64,000 nt of DNA, taken from Mycolicibacterium neworleansense. GTDB taxonomy: Bacteria; Actinomycetota; Actinomycetes; Mycobacteriales; Mycobacteriaceae. The notes beneath the pieces were generated by a model. That model did no database searches, had not been told where the DNA came from, and worked only from the letters and a program-made list of their open reading frames with translations. Positions 24,262-32,633 of the stretch are shown here, piece by piece. The number at the start of each line of letters is the position of its first letter. Positions within the stretch are counted from its first letter, which is position 1. The DNA lies in assembly GCF_001245615.1 (NCBI RefSeq), contig NZ_CWKH01000001.1:124001-188000 (forward strand). Reading direction: 5' to 3'. The translations under genes and the position numbers were made by a program.

Positions 24262-25470
24262 GTGGAACAGCTCTTCGACGATCTAGAGGACTTCGGCTCG
24301 TTCGACGACGCCGTCTCCGGTGACGTCCGGGATCCGTTCCCGGAGCTCGCCAGGCTCCGGCGTGAGGAGCCGGTCCAGCGGATCGACATGTCGGCTATGC
24401 CGGGGGAGGCCGGTCTACCTGTGTTCATTGTCTACCGCTACGAGGATGCCCAGCAGATGCTGCGCGACAATCTGACGTTCTCATCGTCCGGTGTCATCGC
24501 AGCGTTCGGCCCGGTGCTCGGTGAACGAGTGATGCTGGGTATGGATGAACCGGTACACGGCCGGCTGCGTTCGCTGGTGTCGAAGGCATTTTCGCAAAAG
24601 GCCCTGGCACGTTGGGAAGACGAGTTGGTCGGTCGCGTCGCCAACGAGCTCATCGACAAATTCGCGGCCGACGGCAAGGTCGACCTGGTCAAGGAATTCA
24701 CGTTCGACTATCCGAGCCGGATCATCGCCGGACTGCTGGGGCTGCCGGAGGAGGACTATCCGCAATTCCAGCGATGGTCCATCTCGCTGCTGAGCTGGAT
24801 CATGAACCCCGAGCGTGGGCTGGCGGCGTCGGCCGCGCTGTGCGAGTACTTCGCCCCGATCCTGCTGGCCCGCCGCGCGCAGCCGAAGGACGACATGATC
24901 AGCCTGCTCGCCGAGGCCGACATCGACGGCGAAAAGCTCACGGACGAGGAGATCTTCTCCTTCCTGCGGTTACTGTTGCCCGCCGGAGTGGAGACGACGT
25001 ACCGGTCACTGGGCAACCTGCTCTTCGGGTTGCTCTCGGACACAACTCAACTCGATGCTGTCCGGGCCGACCGGTCGCTGCTGCCGCAGGCGATCGAAGA
25101 AGCGGTGCGCTGGAATCCGCCCTTGCTGACCATCACTCGGACCACCACGTGTGACACCGAACTCGGCGGCGTGCACATCCCCGAAGGGTGTTCGGTAATG
25201 CCTATGCTGGGCTCCGCGAACCGGCAGGAGGATCGCTGGTCCGATCCGGACGAGTTCGACATCTTCCGCACGTCCAAGGGAAACCTGGGCTGGGGCCACG
25301 GGGTGCACGTGTGCCTCGGCATGCACCTGGCGCGCCTCGAAATGCGCACCGCCATCAACCTTCTCCTGGACCGGCTGCCCAACCTTCGGCTCGACCCAGA
25401 CGGAGACGACCCCCACATACGTGGGCAGGTCTTCCGGTCGCCGACGTCGTTACCGGTTCTGTTCGGATGA
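24262..25470 (+). CDS. Cytochrome P450
   Basis: This 402-residue soluble bacterial P450 has the I-helix LLLPAGVETTYRS (A-G-x-E-T), the K-helix EEAVRWNPP (E-x2-R) and the haem loop GWGHGVHVCLGMHLA with cysteine ligand C351. The usual phenylalanine of the haem loop is tryptophan. It needs ferredoxin electrons; no ferredoxin gene lies in this operon, so those at 4179 or 30516 may serve. The GTG start has AGAGGAG upstream. It is followed after 28 bp by a second, only distantly related P450. The substrate is unknown. Confidence 0.92.
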   Translation: MEQLFDDLEDFGSFDDAVSGDVRDPFPELARLRREEPVQRIDMSAMPGEAGLPVFIVYRYEDAQQMLRDNLTFSSSGVIAAFGPVLGERVMLGMDEPVHGRLRSLVSKAFSQKALARWEDELVGRVANELIDKFAADGKVDLVKEFTFDYPSRIIAGLLGLPEEDYPQFQRWSISLLSWIMNPERGLAASAALCEYFAPILLARRAQPKDDMISLLAEADIDGEKLTDEEIFSFLRLLLPAGVETTYRSLGNLLFGLLSDTTQLDAVRADRSLLPQAIEEAVRWNPPLLTITRTTTCDTELGGVHIPEGCSVMPMLGSANRQEDRWSDPDEFDIFRTSKGNLGWGHGVHVCLGMHLARLEMRTAINLLLDRLPNLRLDPDGDDPHIRGQVFRSPTSLPVLFG

Positions 25471-25498
25471 CAACGAAAAGTGACCAGGAGAGCCTGAG

Positions 25499-26782
25499 AT
25501 GACCGACTTCGAGACAGTGGACTTCTTCACCGACCCGGCGCTGGTGCCCGACCCATATCCCTACTTCGACCATCTGAGATCGAAATGTCCTGTCGCCCAT
25601 GCCACTCCGTTCGACGTGCTGGCCGTCACCGGTTATGACGAGGCGCTGGCGGTCTACAAGGACCCCGCGTTCTCGTCGTGCGTGTCGGTGGCGGGCCCGT
25701 TCTCCGGCCTGCCGTTCGGGCCGGGGGACAGTGACGACGTCTCGGAGCTGATCGAGGAACACCGGCTCGCGGTCCCGATGGGCGAGCACATCACCTCGCA
25801 GGATCCCCCGCTGCACACCCGCACCCGCGGTCTGATGAACAAGCTGATCACCCCGAAGCGCCTCAAGGAGAACGAGGACTTCATGTGGCGGCTGGCCGAC
25901 CAGCAGCTCGACACGTTCGTCGACCGCGGATCGGCCGAGTTCCTGGCCGATTACGCCAAGCCGTTCTCGCTGTTGGTCATCGCCGACCTGCTTGGTGTTC
26001 CCGGCGAGGACCACGAGGAATTCAAGGCGGCGTTCGCGCTGGAGACCGTGGGCGAGCTAGGGAAGGAGGCGCCGACCACGCACAACCCCCTGCAGTGGCT
26101 CAACGACAAGTTCTATGCCTACATCGAGGACCGCAGGCGGGCGCCGCGTGAGGACGTGCTGACCGGGCTGGCGCAGGCCAAGTACGAGGACGGATCGACG
26201 CCCGACATCGAGGACGTCATGAACCTGTCGACATTCCTGTTCGCCGCCGGCACCGAGACCACGACCAAGCTGGTCAGTTCGGCGGTCCGGTTCATCGCGG
26301 ACAACCCGGGATTCGAGACTATGCTGCGCGACGACCGGGCCAGGATTCCGTCCTTTCTCGAAGAGACACTGCGGATGGAGAGCCCGGTCAAATCGCACTT
26401 CCGGATGGCGAGCAAGACCACGAGCATCGGTGACGTCGAGGTGCCGGCCGGTACGACGGTCATGGTGCTGCCGGGAGCCTGCAACCGTGACGAACGGAAA
26501 TTCCCCGACCCCAACACCTTCCAGCCCGATCGCTCCAACGTGCGGGAGCAGATCGCGTTCATCCGGGGAGTGCACTCGTGCCCGGGTGCACCACTGGCGC
26601 GCGCGGAGGGCCGGATATCGCTCAACCGGATCTTGGACCGGATGTCCGACATCACGATCTCCACCGAGCACCACGGCCCGGCCGAGGATCGCCGTTACAA
26701 CTATGAGCCGACGTTCATCATGCGCGGGCTCAGCGAGCTTCACATCGAATTCAAACCGGCCGCTGACCGGCCAGCACACTAG
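25499..26782 (+). CDS. Cytochrome P450
   Basis: This 427-residue P450 has the I-helix LFAAGTETTTKL, the K-helix EETLRMESP (E-x2-R) and the haem loop AFIRGVHSCPGAPLARAEGR with C361. It is clearly paralogous to the P450 at 47868-49151 (both begin with a DYFTD- or DFFTD-like block followed by LVPDP, share PKRLKENEDFMWRLAD or a close variant, and end YEPTF-x-x-RGL). The ATG start follows a GGAGAG site. It lies between a P450 and a mycofactocin-coupled SDR, so a hydroxylation followed by alcohol oxidation is likely. The cytosolic enzyme depends on a ferredoxin partner. Confidence 0.92.
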   Translation: MTDFETVDFFTDPALVPDPYPYFDHLRSKCPVAHATPFDVLAVTGYDEALAVYKDPAFSSCVSVAGPFSGLPFGPGDSDDVSELIEEHRLAVPMGEHITSQDPPLHTRTRGLMNKLITPKRLKENEDFMWRLADQQLDTFVDRGSAEFLADYAKPFSLLVIADLLGVPGEDHEEFKAAFALETVGELGKEAPTTHNPLQWLNDKFYAYIEDRRRAPREDVLTGLAQAKYEDGSTPDIEDVMNLSTFLFAAGTETTTKLVSSAVRFIADNPGFETMLRDDRARIPSFLEETLRMESPVKSHFRMASKTTSIGDVEVPAGTTVMVLPGACNRDERKFPDPNTFQPDRSNVREQIAFIRGVHSCPGAPLARAEGRISLNRILDRMSDITISTEHHGPAEDRRYNYEPTFIMRGLSELHIEFKPAADRPAH

Positions 26783-26790
26783 GAGCACAG

Positions 26791-27669
26791 ATGACCGGAA
26801 AACTCGATGGCAAGGTCGCTTTCATCACGGGTGCGGCCCGCGGGCAGGGCCGGGCACATGCGATCGCGATGGCGGCCGAAGGCGCCGACATCATCGCGGT
26901 CGACATCTGCCGCGACATCCCTTCCAACCCTTACCCGTTGGCCACACCCGACGACCTGGCCGAGACCGAACGTTCCGTCAAGGAACTCGGCCGTCGCATC
27001 GTCGCCCGTGTCGCCGATGTGCGCGAGCGCCACGAACTACGTGACGCGGTCGAGGCTGGCATCGCCGATCTCGGCAGGCTCGACATCGTGGTCGCCAATG
27101 CCGGCATCCTGCCGATGGCGATGGGCGCCCCGGACCCGATGCAGTTCGTCGACGCCTCCGACGTCGATCTGGTCGGCGTGATGAACACCGTCGCGGTCAC
27201 CGTCCCGCATCTGCCCGAAGGGTCGTCGATCATCGTCACCGGATCGACCGCGGGCATGATCCGGGGCACCACCGACAACCCCAACATGGGCCCCGGCGGA
27301 GCGGGATACGGGTGGAGCAAGCGCGTCGTGATCGAGTACGTCGAGGAAATGAGTTTGCACCTGGCCCCGAAGATGATCCGGGTCAACGCAATTCACCCGA
27401 CCAACTGCAACACCCACCTGCTGCAGAACGACGGCATGTACTCCATGTTCCGGCCCGATCTCACCCAGCAGGGCAAGAAGGCCACCCGCGAGGATGCCGA
27501 ACCGCTGTTCACCATCTTCCAGGCCATGCCGATCCCCTACATCGAGCCCGAGGACATGGCGAACCTCGGAGTGTTCCTGGCCGGCGACGACAGCCGCTAC
27601 ATCACCGGGCAGCAGATCAGAGTGGACGCGGGCTCACTGCTCAAGTGGCCCAACGGACCTGGCCGCTGA
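26791..27669 (+). CDS. Mycofactocin-coupled SDR family oxidoreductase
   Basis: This 292-residue protein has FITGAARGQGRAHAIAMA (TGxxxGxG), VANAGI and GYGWSKR (Y-x3-K). It has the family-specific insert after strand 2 (VDICRDIPSNPYPLATPDDL) that traps NAD as a non-exchangeable cofactor in mycofactocin-dependent dehydrogenases. Electrons from the alcohol would therefore pass to mycofactocin rather than free NAD. Mycofactocin biosynthesis genes are not in this window. It lies 8 bp after the P450 stop, so it probably oxidises the alcohol made by that P450 (inference). Confidence 0.9.
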   Translation: MTGKLDGKVAFITGAARGQGRAHAIAMAAEGADIIAVDICRDIPSNPYPLATPDDLAETERSVKELGRRIVARVADVRERHELRDAVEAGIADLGRLDIVVANAGILPMAMGAPDPMQFVDASDVDLVGVMNTVAVTVPHLPEGSSIIVTGSTAGMIRGTTDNPNMGPGGAGYGWSKRVVIEYVEEMSLHLAPKMIRVNAIHPTNCNTHLLQNDGMYSMFRPDLTQQGKKATREDAEPLFTIFQAMPIPYIEPEDMANLGVFLAGDDSRYITGQQIRVDAGSLLKWPNGPGR

Positions 27670-27697
27670 GAACCGGACATCACACAAGGAGGTGGTA

Positions 27698-27802
27698 GTG
27701 GGCGCCATCATCATGCTGGGCAGCCTGTTCGTCCTGATCGTCCTCATCGTCGGTCTGGTGCTGTATTTCGACCCTGAGGCGCGCAAGGAGACCGGCCGGT
27801 GA
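27698..27802 (+). CDS. 34-residue single-span membrane peptide
   Basis: The GTG at 27698 is preceded by a near-perfect AAGGAGG with 5 nt spacing and encodes a 34-residue protein with one hydrophobic span, MLGSLFVLIVLIVGLVLYF, then a charged tail DPEARKETGR. Its stop overlaps the next gene's GTG by 4 bp (GTGA), so it is translationally coupled to the AveC-like protein. The strong ribosome binding site and coupling argue for a real gene. It may be an accessory subunit of the AveC-like membrane protein or of a P450 complex, but no family is recognised. Confidence 0.65.
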   Translation: MGAIIMLGSLFVLIVLIVGLVLYFDPEARKETGR

Positions 27803-28578
27803 ACGTCGACATCCTCATCAAGGCCGGAGTCGCGTTCGCCTACCTCACCGGCCTGGGCTTCCTGGCGGTCGGGATCTACCTGAGCTATCGACGCGGGCGG
27901 CTGCACCCGTTGCTGTTGCTCTGCATCTCGGCGCTCTCGTTCTCCTGGATCGAGGCGCCCTACGACTGGGCGATGTACGCACAGTTTCCGCCCGCGCTGC
28001 CGAGGATGCCGTCGTGGTGGCCGCTGAACATGACCTGGGGTGGGCTCCCGTCGGCGGTGCCGGTCGGCTACATGGGGTACTTCGTGTTGCCTGCCATCAT
28101 CGGTGCGGCCCTGGGGCGTTGGGCGAGCGGCAAGTGGAACTGGCGGCGGCCGCAGACCTTGTTGCTCGTGGGCTTCGCCGTCGGGTTCTGCTGGGCGTTG
28201 TTCTTCAACGCGATCATCGGTGCGCGGCTCGGCCTGTTCTACTACGGCTACGTGATCGAGGGACTCGGTCTGTGGGAGGGGACCAGGCACCAGTACCCGA
28301 TCTATGACGCCATCGCGATGGGCGTGCAGATGATGGTGTTCACGTATCTGCTGGGCCGAACTGATGACGAGGGCCGCAACGTCATCGAGATGTGGGCGGA
28401 CAAGATCTCGAAGACCAGGCTGCAATCAGCCGTGCTGTCGGTGATCGCAGTCATCGTCGTCGGGCACGCGGTCTATGCCTCGGTCTTCGCGCCGCACCTG
28501 GTCACCAAGCTGGGCGGGTGGGTCACCGTGGGCCCCACCGAGCAATTGTTCCCCGGCGTCGCGAATCAGCCGAGATAG
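27799..28578 (+). CDS. AveC-like polytopic membrane protein, shorter paralogue
   Basis: This 259-residue integral membrane protein has about six hydrophobic spans. Blocks SWIEAPYDWAMYAQFPP, PVGYMGYFVLPAIIGAALGRW and FYYGYVIEGLGLWEGTRHQYPIYDAIAMG line up with WQDPIMNWSPYAVYNP, VFGYVTFYFGPYFPAIW and GTLFPGTTFQFPLIWESLSV of the protein at 20747, so the two belong to one family. It is the last gene of the operon, followed by a hairpin terminator. AveC-type proteins are the nearest named relatives; the biochemical role is unknown. Two copies in one operon suggest a membrane step at both ends of a pathway or a heteromer. Confidence 0.7.
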   Translation: MNVDILIKAGVAFAYLTGLGFLAVGIYLSYRRGRLHPLLLLCISALSFSWIEAPYDWAMYAQFPPALPRMPSWWPLNMTWGGLPSAVPVGYMGYFVLPAIIGAALGRWASGKWNWRRPQTLLLVGFAVGFCWALFFNAIIGARLGLFYYGYVIEGLGLWEGTRHQYPIYDAIAMGVQMMVFTYLLGRTDDEGRNVIEMWADKISKTRLQSAVLSVIAVIVVGHAVYASVFAPHLVTKLGGWVTVGPTEQLFPGVANQPR

Positions 28579-28605
28579 GCGGCCCGCGGTTGGTCCCGGC
28601 GTGCG

Positions 28606-28657
28606 ATTGTCACGCTGGAGTGGCAGTCAGGATCCAGAGCCACTCCAACGTGACAAT
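28606..28657. terminator. Bidirectional hairpin terminator between convergent genes
   Basis: A 19-bp inverted repeat (arms 28606-28624 and 28639-28657, one mismatch) with a 14-nt loop lies between the convergent AveC-like and hemophore-like genes. There is no T-tract, as usual for mycobacteria. Confidence 0.7.
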
Positions 28658-28667
28658 GCCGCAGAGA

Positions 28668-29006
28668 TCAGTAGTTGTTGCAGGTACGCGCGATCGAGTT
28701 GATCGGCCCGAAGTACTGCGCGGCCATCGGGCTGCCCTGCAGCTGGGTCACCGTCTGCTGGCGCTCGACGGGACCCGAGGCCAGGAAATTGCGCAACGCG
28801 CCCTGGGCGAACGGAGACGTGTTGAACTGCTCGGCAAGGTCAGGACGCTGCGCGTTGAGCGCGGCGATGACCTGCTCGTAGGTACACGTGGTGTTGACGA
28901 CCCCGCTGAAGTCGGGCTGGGCCGATGCCACCCCTGCTGACAGCGGAACCGCAACGGCCAGCCCGCCGAGAGCAGCCGCGATGTACTTGACAGAAGACTT
29001 GATCAC
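28668..29006 (-). CDS. Secreted hemophore-related (MHB-type) protein
   Basis: This 112-residue protein starts at a GTG with signal peptide VIKSSVKYIAAALGGLAVAVPLSAGVASA, cleaved before QPDF. The mature part is small, alpha-helical and has two cysteines (NTTCTYEQ near the start, ARTCNNY at the end), the layout of the mycobacterial hemophore-related family to which Rv0203 belongs. Members bind haem or are structural relatives that do not. I prefer the GTG at 29006 because it directly begins the signal peptide. It stands alone and convergent to the preceding operon. Haem delivery to the local P450s would be speculative. Confidence 0.78.
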   Translation of the reverse strand: MIKSSVKYIAAALGGLAVAVPLSAGVASAQPDFSGVVNTTCTYEQVIAALNAQRPDLAEQFNTSPFAQGALRNFLASGPVERQQTVTQLQGSPMAAQYFGPINSIARTCNNY

Positions 29007-29122
29007 CTGTTTGGAACCCCCATGTTGTTCGCCCAATAAGGCGACGCCTTGCACGTTTGCCGGACCCGACCTCATTCGAGGTTAACAGGCGGCCGACGTA
29101 CAAGGCGTCGTCGCGAAACCGC

Positions 29123-30484
29123 TCAGTCGATGACGGCGGCTTCCTTGCGCTCGGTGATGGGCCGGGCCAACTCCTGCTCATTACAGATGCGCTGCAGCTT
29201 CTCCAGGGTCTCGTCGAGTCCCGGTCCCAGCGGCTTGCTCGGCGTGAACGTGGCCGGCAGATTCCGCATGCCCTGGATGACGCCGATGGTGTCGTAGTGC
29301 ACGGTGCCCTCGGGATCGCACACGTAGTCCGGCATCCGGTCCAGCACCGCGGTGAGCATCGACTTGAACACCGTCCGGGCCACATTCGACCCCACGCAGC
29401 GGTGCACTCCGATTCCGAAGCTGAAGTGCCGGTTGCCCTTTCGGTCGAGGATGATCTCGTTGGGCTGGTCGAACACCGACGGGTCGCGGTTGGCCATGGC
29501 CCAGGACAACCACAGCCGCTCGTACTGCTTGAACTGCTGCCCCTCGACCTCGACGTCTTCGGAGAACGTGCGTCCATCGCCGGGTGCCGGGGTGAAGAAA
29601 CGCAGGAACTCCTCGGTGGCCGGGTCGAGGAGGGTCGCGCGCTCGTCGCTCAGCCGGGTGCGCTCATCAGGGTGCTGGCCCAGCCATTCCAGGGCGTGGG
29701 CGGTGAGTGCGGTGGTGGTGTCGAATCCGCCGCCGATCACCAGGCCCAGGTTGCCGAGGATCTCCATGTCCGGGGCCGGTTCGCCATCGATGCGTAACTG
29801 CAGCATCGCGTTGACCAGCCCGGGCCGGGGGTTCTCCCGGATCTCCATCATGTTGTTGATGATGTCGATGCCCATTTCGCGGTGCTGCTCGTTGATCTTC
29901 TCGCGATCGGGAGAGTGCTCGGGCGTGTACACCGATGCATGGGTGGGCTCGCTGTAGACGTTCCACTTCTTGAGCTCGATGCCCATCATGGCCAGGGTGA
30001 ACACCGCGGGCACCACGTTGGCCAGGTGCTCGACGAAGTCGATCTCGCCGGACTCGATGTGCTCATCGAGTGCCGCGCGGGTGATCTCGTCGACGAACGG
30101 CACCCACCGCTTGATCGCCGCGGGTGACAGATAGGGGTTCAGCGCCCCGCGGTAGGCGCTGTGCTCGGGTTCATCCATCTCCAGGATCCCGCCGCGCACC
30201 ACCGTCGCGCGGCTGGCTTTGGGGATGGTGATGCCCTGGAACGGCGTCTCTCCGCTGATGTCGTGATGGTTCGAGACGACGGGGCAGCGGGCCAGCTCGA
30301 AGACATGCTTGCTGTCGGCGGCTACCCAGTGCCCGTTGTAGACGTCGGTCCATGCCATTGGGCAGCGGGACTGCATCTCCTCGGTGATCTTCTCGAACTG
30401 CAACCGGTATTCCGGCGTGTGCCGGTCGAAGTGATAGGAGTTCTTCTTACGGTCGTCGTCGGTCGTGACATCATCGATGCTCAC
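29123..30484 (-). CDS. Cytochrome P450
   Basis: This 453-residue P450 has the I-helix VIGGGFDTTTALTAHALEWL (G-G-x-D-T in place of A-G-x-E-T), the K-helix EEFLRFFTP (E-x2-R) and the haem loop FSFGIGVHRCVGSNVART with C363. The start is the GTG at 30484 with GGGAGA upstream. It lies 31 bp after a dedicated ferredoxin and downstream of two SDRs, an oxidation module under motif A site 32434-32448. The long C-terminal tail with LARPITERKEAAVID is unusual for the family and may be flexible. The substrate is unknown. Confidence 0.92.
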   Translation of the reverse strand: MSIDDVTTDDDRKKNSYHFDRHTPEYRLQFEKITEEMQSRCPMAWTDVYNGHWVAADSKHVFELARCPVVSNHHDISGETPFQGITIPKASRATVVRGGILEMDEPEHSAYRGALNPYLSPAAIKRWVPFVDEITRAALDEHIESGEIDFVEHLANVVPAVFTLAMMGIELKKWNVYSEPTHASVYTPEHSPDREKINEQHREMGIDIINNMMEIRENPRPGLVNAMLQLRIDGEPAPDMEILGNLGLVIGGGFDTTTALTAHALEWLGQHPDERTRLSDERATLLDPATEEFLRFFTPAPGDGRTFSEDVEVEGQQFKQYERLWLSWAMANRDPSVFDQPNEIILDRKGNRHFSFGIGVHRCVGSNVARTVFKSMLTAVLDRMPDYVCDPEGTVHYDTIGVIQGMRNLPATFTPSKPLGPGLDETLEKLQRICNEQELARPITERKEAAVID

Positions 30485-30515
30485 GGCGTTGTCTCCCTTT
30501 GATATTCGGTCGTCG

Positions 30516-30710
30516 TCAATCTTCGATGACGATGGCTTGCTCAGGGCAGGAGTGCGCGGCCTCGCGGACCGCATCCTCCTGATCCGCGGGTACCACGTCG
30601 GAAACTGGTGACGCGTGACCGTCGACGTCGTCGAGGACGAACGAGTCGGGCGCGATCATCGAGCACAGGGTGTGGCCCTGGCAGCGACTGGCATCGACCG
30701 AAACCTTCAC
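30516..30710 (-). CDS. [3Fe-4S]-type ferredoxin (CxxHxxC...CP)
   Basis: This 64-residue ferredoxin has C10, C16 and C55 in the pattern C-x2-H-x2-C...C-P, with histidine at the variable cluster-proximal position. The start is a GTG with AAAGGAG 8 nt upstream. It is immediately upstream of a P450 in the same operon and almost certainly its electron donor. The reductase partner is not in the operon; the NuoF-like protein at 4397 or a host ferredoxin reductase could supply electrons. The variable residue is known to tune redox potential in this family. Confidence 0.92.
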   Translation of the reverse strand: MKVSVDASRCQGHTLCSMIAPDSFVLDDVDGHASPVSDVVPADQEDAVREAAHSCPEQAIVIED

Positions 30711-30744
30711 TACCGCAACTCCTTTCGGATCATTTGGAACCGCA

Positions 30745-31617
30745 TCACACGTGGTAGTCGTACCACTTGAGGTAACCGCCGGCATCGACGCGCAGCTGCA
30801 TGCCGGTGACGAACCGTGACTCTTCGGAGGCCAGCCACAGCACCGCATTGCTGATGTCTTCGGGCTCGATGAAGTTGACCTTCATGGCCTGCTGCACACC
30901 GAACACCGGCTCGGCGTCGGCCCGGGTGGGGTTCTCCAGGTCCGGCCGGAACGAGCGGTACATCGGCTCGCTCTGCAGCATGTTGGTGTTGCAGTTGGTC
31001 GGGTGGATGACGTTGGCGCGGATACCGCGCACCGCCAGTTCGGTGGCCAGCGCATGGACGTACTCGGAGATGAGGCGCTTGGAGATCATGTAGCCCATGC
31101 CGCCCGGATCAGCACCGGGATTGGGCTTGTTGTGGGCATCCATCAGCGCGGCGGCCGACGCGGTCGCGATGATCGAGGCGCCCTCCTTGAGGTGCGGCAG
31201 TGCGACCTGGATGGCGTTGATGGTGCCGACGAAGTTGGTGTTGATGCCGTCGGTCCAGGCCTGCATCGCGGGCTGGCCCTTCATCGCGGCGATGCCGGCC
31301 TGGGCCACCACGATGTCGACCTTGCCGAACTCCGCCAGTCCTGACTCCAGGGCGGCCCGAAGCTCGGCCTCGTTGCGGACATCGGCCTGGGCGGTGACGA
31401 TGCGCCTGCCGGTCTTCTCGACGTAGTTCTTGGTCTCTTCGAGATCTTCGGCCGTCGCCATCGGGTAGCCGACGGTGTCGTAGTTCTTACAGATGTCGAC
31501 GGCGATGATGTCGGCGCCCTCTTCGGCCAGCCGGATCGCGTGGCTGCGGCCCTGACCGCGCGCCGCGCCGGTGATGAATGCGACTTTCCCGGCCACCCGG
31601 CCTTCTGCATTGCCCAC
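30745..31617 (-). CDS. Mycofactocin-coupled SDR family oxidoreductase
   Basis: This 290-residue protein has FITGAARGQGRSHAIRLA, the mycofactocin-type insert VDICKNYDTVGYPMATAEDL, a VAQAGI strand (NAG varied to AQAG) and the catalytic GYMISKRL (Y-x3-K). It is closely related to the SDR at 26791. It sits just upstream of ferredoxin and P450, so it probably dehydrogenates the alcohol made by that P450, passing electrons to mycofactocin via tightly bound NAD. The start MGNAEGRVAGKVAF carries the expected short lead. Confidence 0.9.
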   Translation of the reverse strand: MGNAEGRVAGKVAFITGAARGQGRSHAIRLAEEGADIIAVDICKNYDTVGYPMATAEDLEETKNYVEKTGRRIVTAQADVRNEAELRAALESGLAEFGKVDIVVAQAGIAAMKGQPAMQAWTDGINTNFVGTINAIQVALPHLKEGASIIATASAAALMDAHNKPNPGADPGGMGYMISKRLISEYVHALATELAVRGIRANVIHPTNCNTNMLQSEPMYRSFRPDLENPTRADAEPVFGVQQAMKVNFIEPEDISNAVLWLASEESRFVTGMQLRVDAGGYLKWYDYHV

Positions 31618-31665
31618 TGCATATGTCCTTTCGCTGATGAATGTTTCGTGCGCGCCGCGTGCGCG

Positions 31666-32367
31666 TCAGGTGTTGCGGCCGCCGTTGACACCGAGGATCT
31701 GGCCGGTGATGTAGCCGGCTTCCTCGGAGACGAAGAAGGCGCAGGCCGCGGCGATGTCCTCGGGCTTGCCCATCCGGCGCACCGGGGTCTGGGCGATCTG
31801 CTGGTCGGTGTCGCCGAGGAAGCCCTTGCCTTCGGCCTTGCGCAGCATGGGGGTGTCGATGAAGCCCGGCGGCACGGCATTGACCGTGATGCCGTTGGGT
31901 CCGAGTTCCAGCGCGAGGCTCTTGGTCAGACCGTTCACCGCGGACTTCGCCGCGACATAAGGGGACATGAAGGGCTGGCCCGAGTGCGTGCTCGACGACG
32001 AGATGTTGACGATGCGGCCCCAGCCGGCTTCGAGCATGTCGGGAAGTGCGGCCTGGATGCAGTGGAAGACGCCGTTGAGGTTGACGTCGATGATCTGCTG
32101 CCACTTCTCGAACGAGATGTCGCTGAAGCGCTTGAAGCAGTCCAGGCCGGCGGCATTGACCAGCACCGAGACCGGGCCGAGTTGGGCGCGCACCGCATTG
32201 AGTGCGGTGTCGACGGCGGCGCGGTCGGTCACGTCGGCGACGTGGGCGAACTCGTCGTCTGATGGCTGCAGGTCGAGAATCGCGACATTGAGGCCGTCGG
32301 CGCGCAACCGGGCGGCGATGGCCGCCCCGATGCCCGAACCTCCTCCGGTGACAACGGCGTTCTTCAT
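31666..32367 (-). CDS. Short-chain dehydrogenase/reductase (FabG-like)
   Basis: This 233-residue classical SDR has VVTGGGSGIGAAIAARL, LVNAAGLD, VNISSSSTHSG and the catalytic PYVAAKSAVN (Y-x3-K), with the C-terminal ITGQILGVNGGRNT typical of FabG-like enzymes. It is the first gene of the minus-strand oxidation operon, 67 bp downstream of a motif A site. It probably handles a hydroxy/keto interconversion with soluble NAD(P), complementing the mycofactocin-dependent enzyme that follows. Confidence 0.9.
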   Translation of the reverse strand: MKNAVVTGGGSGIGAAIAARLRADGLNVAILDLQPSDDEFAHVADVTDRAAVDTALNAVRAQLGPVSVLVNAAGLDCFKRFSDISFEKWQQIIDVNLNGVFHCIQAALPDMLEAGWGRIVNISSSSTHSGQPFMSPYVAAKSAVNGLTKSLALELGPNGITVNAVPPGFIDTPMLRKAEGKGFLGDTDQQIAQTPVRRMGKPEDIAAACAFFVSEEAGYITGQILGVNGGRNT

Positions 32368-32433
32368 GACAGTTCTCCGGTCGCCGGGCGCAGCCGGGCT
32401 TTCTCAGGGCTCAAGAATCATCCTTCCGATTAT

Positions 32434-32448
32434 GAGAACCGTACTCTC
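32434..32448. promoter_or_regulatory. Motif A operator candidate upstream of the SDR/ferredoxin/P450 operon
   Basis: GAGAAC-CGT-ACTCTC is a near-perfect inverted repeat of the motif A type, 67 bp upstream of the start at 32367. AAGAAT at 32413-32418 may be part of a weaker neighbouring copy. Confidence 0.58.
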
Positions 32449-32575
32449 GGATCGGGCTGCGCCGCAAGATCTGGGCCCAACCTGCGTGCCGCCTGCACAG
32501 ATGCCGGATCCCCAGCGAATAGGGCATGACTAGCTGATCTAGCTTTCACTTGAGTTCTCATCGAGCGAATGTATG

Positions 32576-32603
32576 ATTCGCCGGTGATGAGAATGCAGTT
32601 TCC
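32576..32603. promoter_or_regulatory. Motif A operator candidate upstream of the aldehyde dehydrogenase/CoA-transferase operon
   Basis: The sequence reads ATTCGC-N7-GAGAAT-GCA-GTTTCC. The central half-site is perfect and the flanking ones match 5 and 4 of 6 positions. It ends 30 bp before the start at 32634, giving each side of the divergent region its own copy. Confidence 0.5.
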
Positions 32604-32633
32604 ATCACAGTAGGGAATCGCCTGAGGAGGATG

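Noticed and set aside
32434..32448. KstR (cholesterol regulon) operator
   Set aside because: The KstR consensus TnnAACnnGTTnnA has a 2-bp centre; these sites have GAGAAY-N3-RTTCTC with a 3-bp centre, so they are treated as a different motif.
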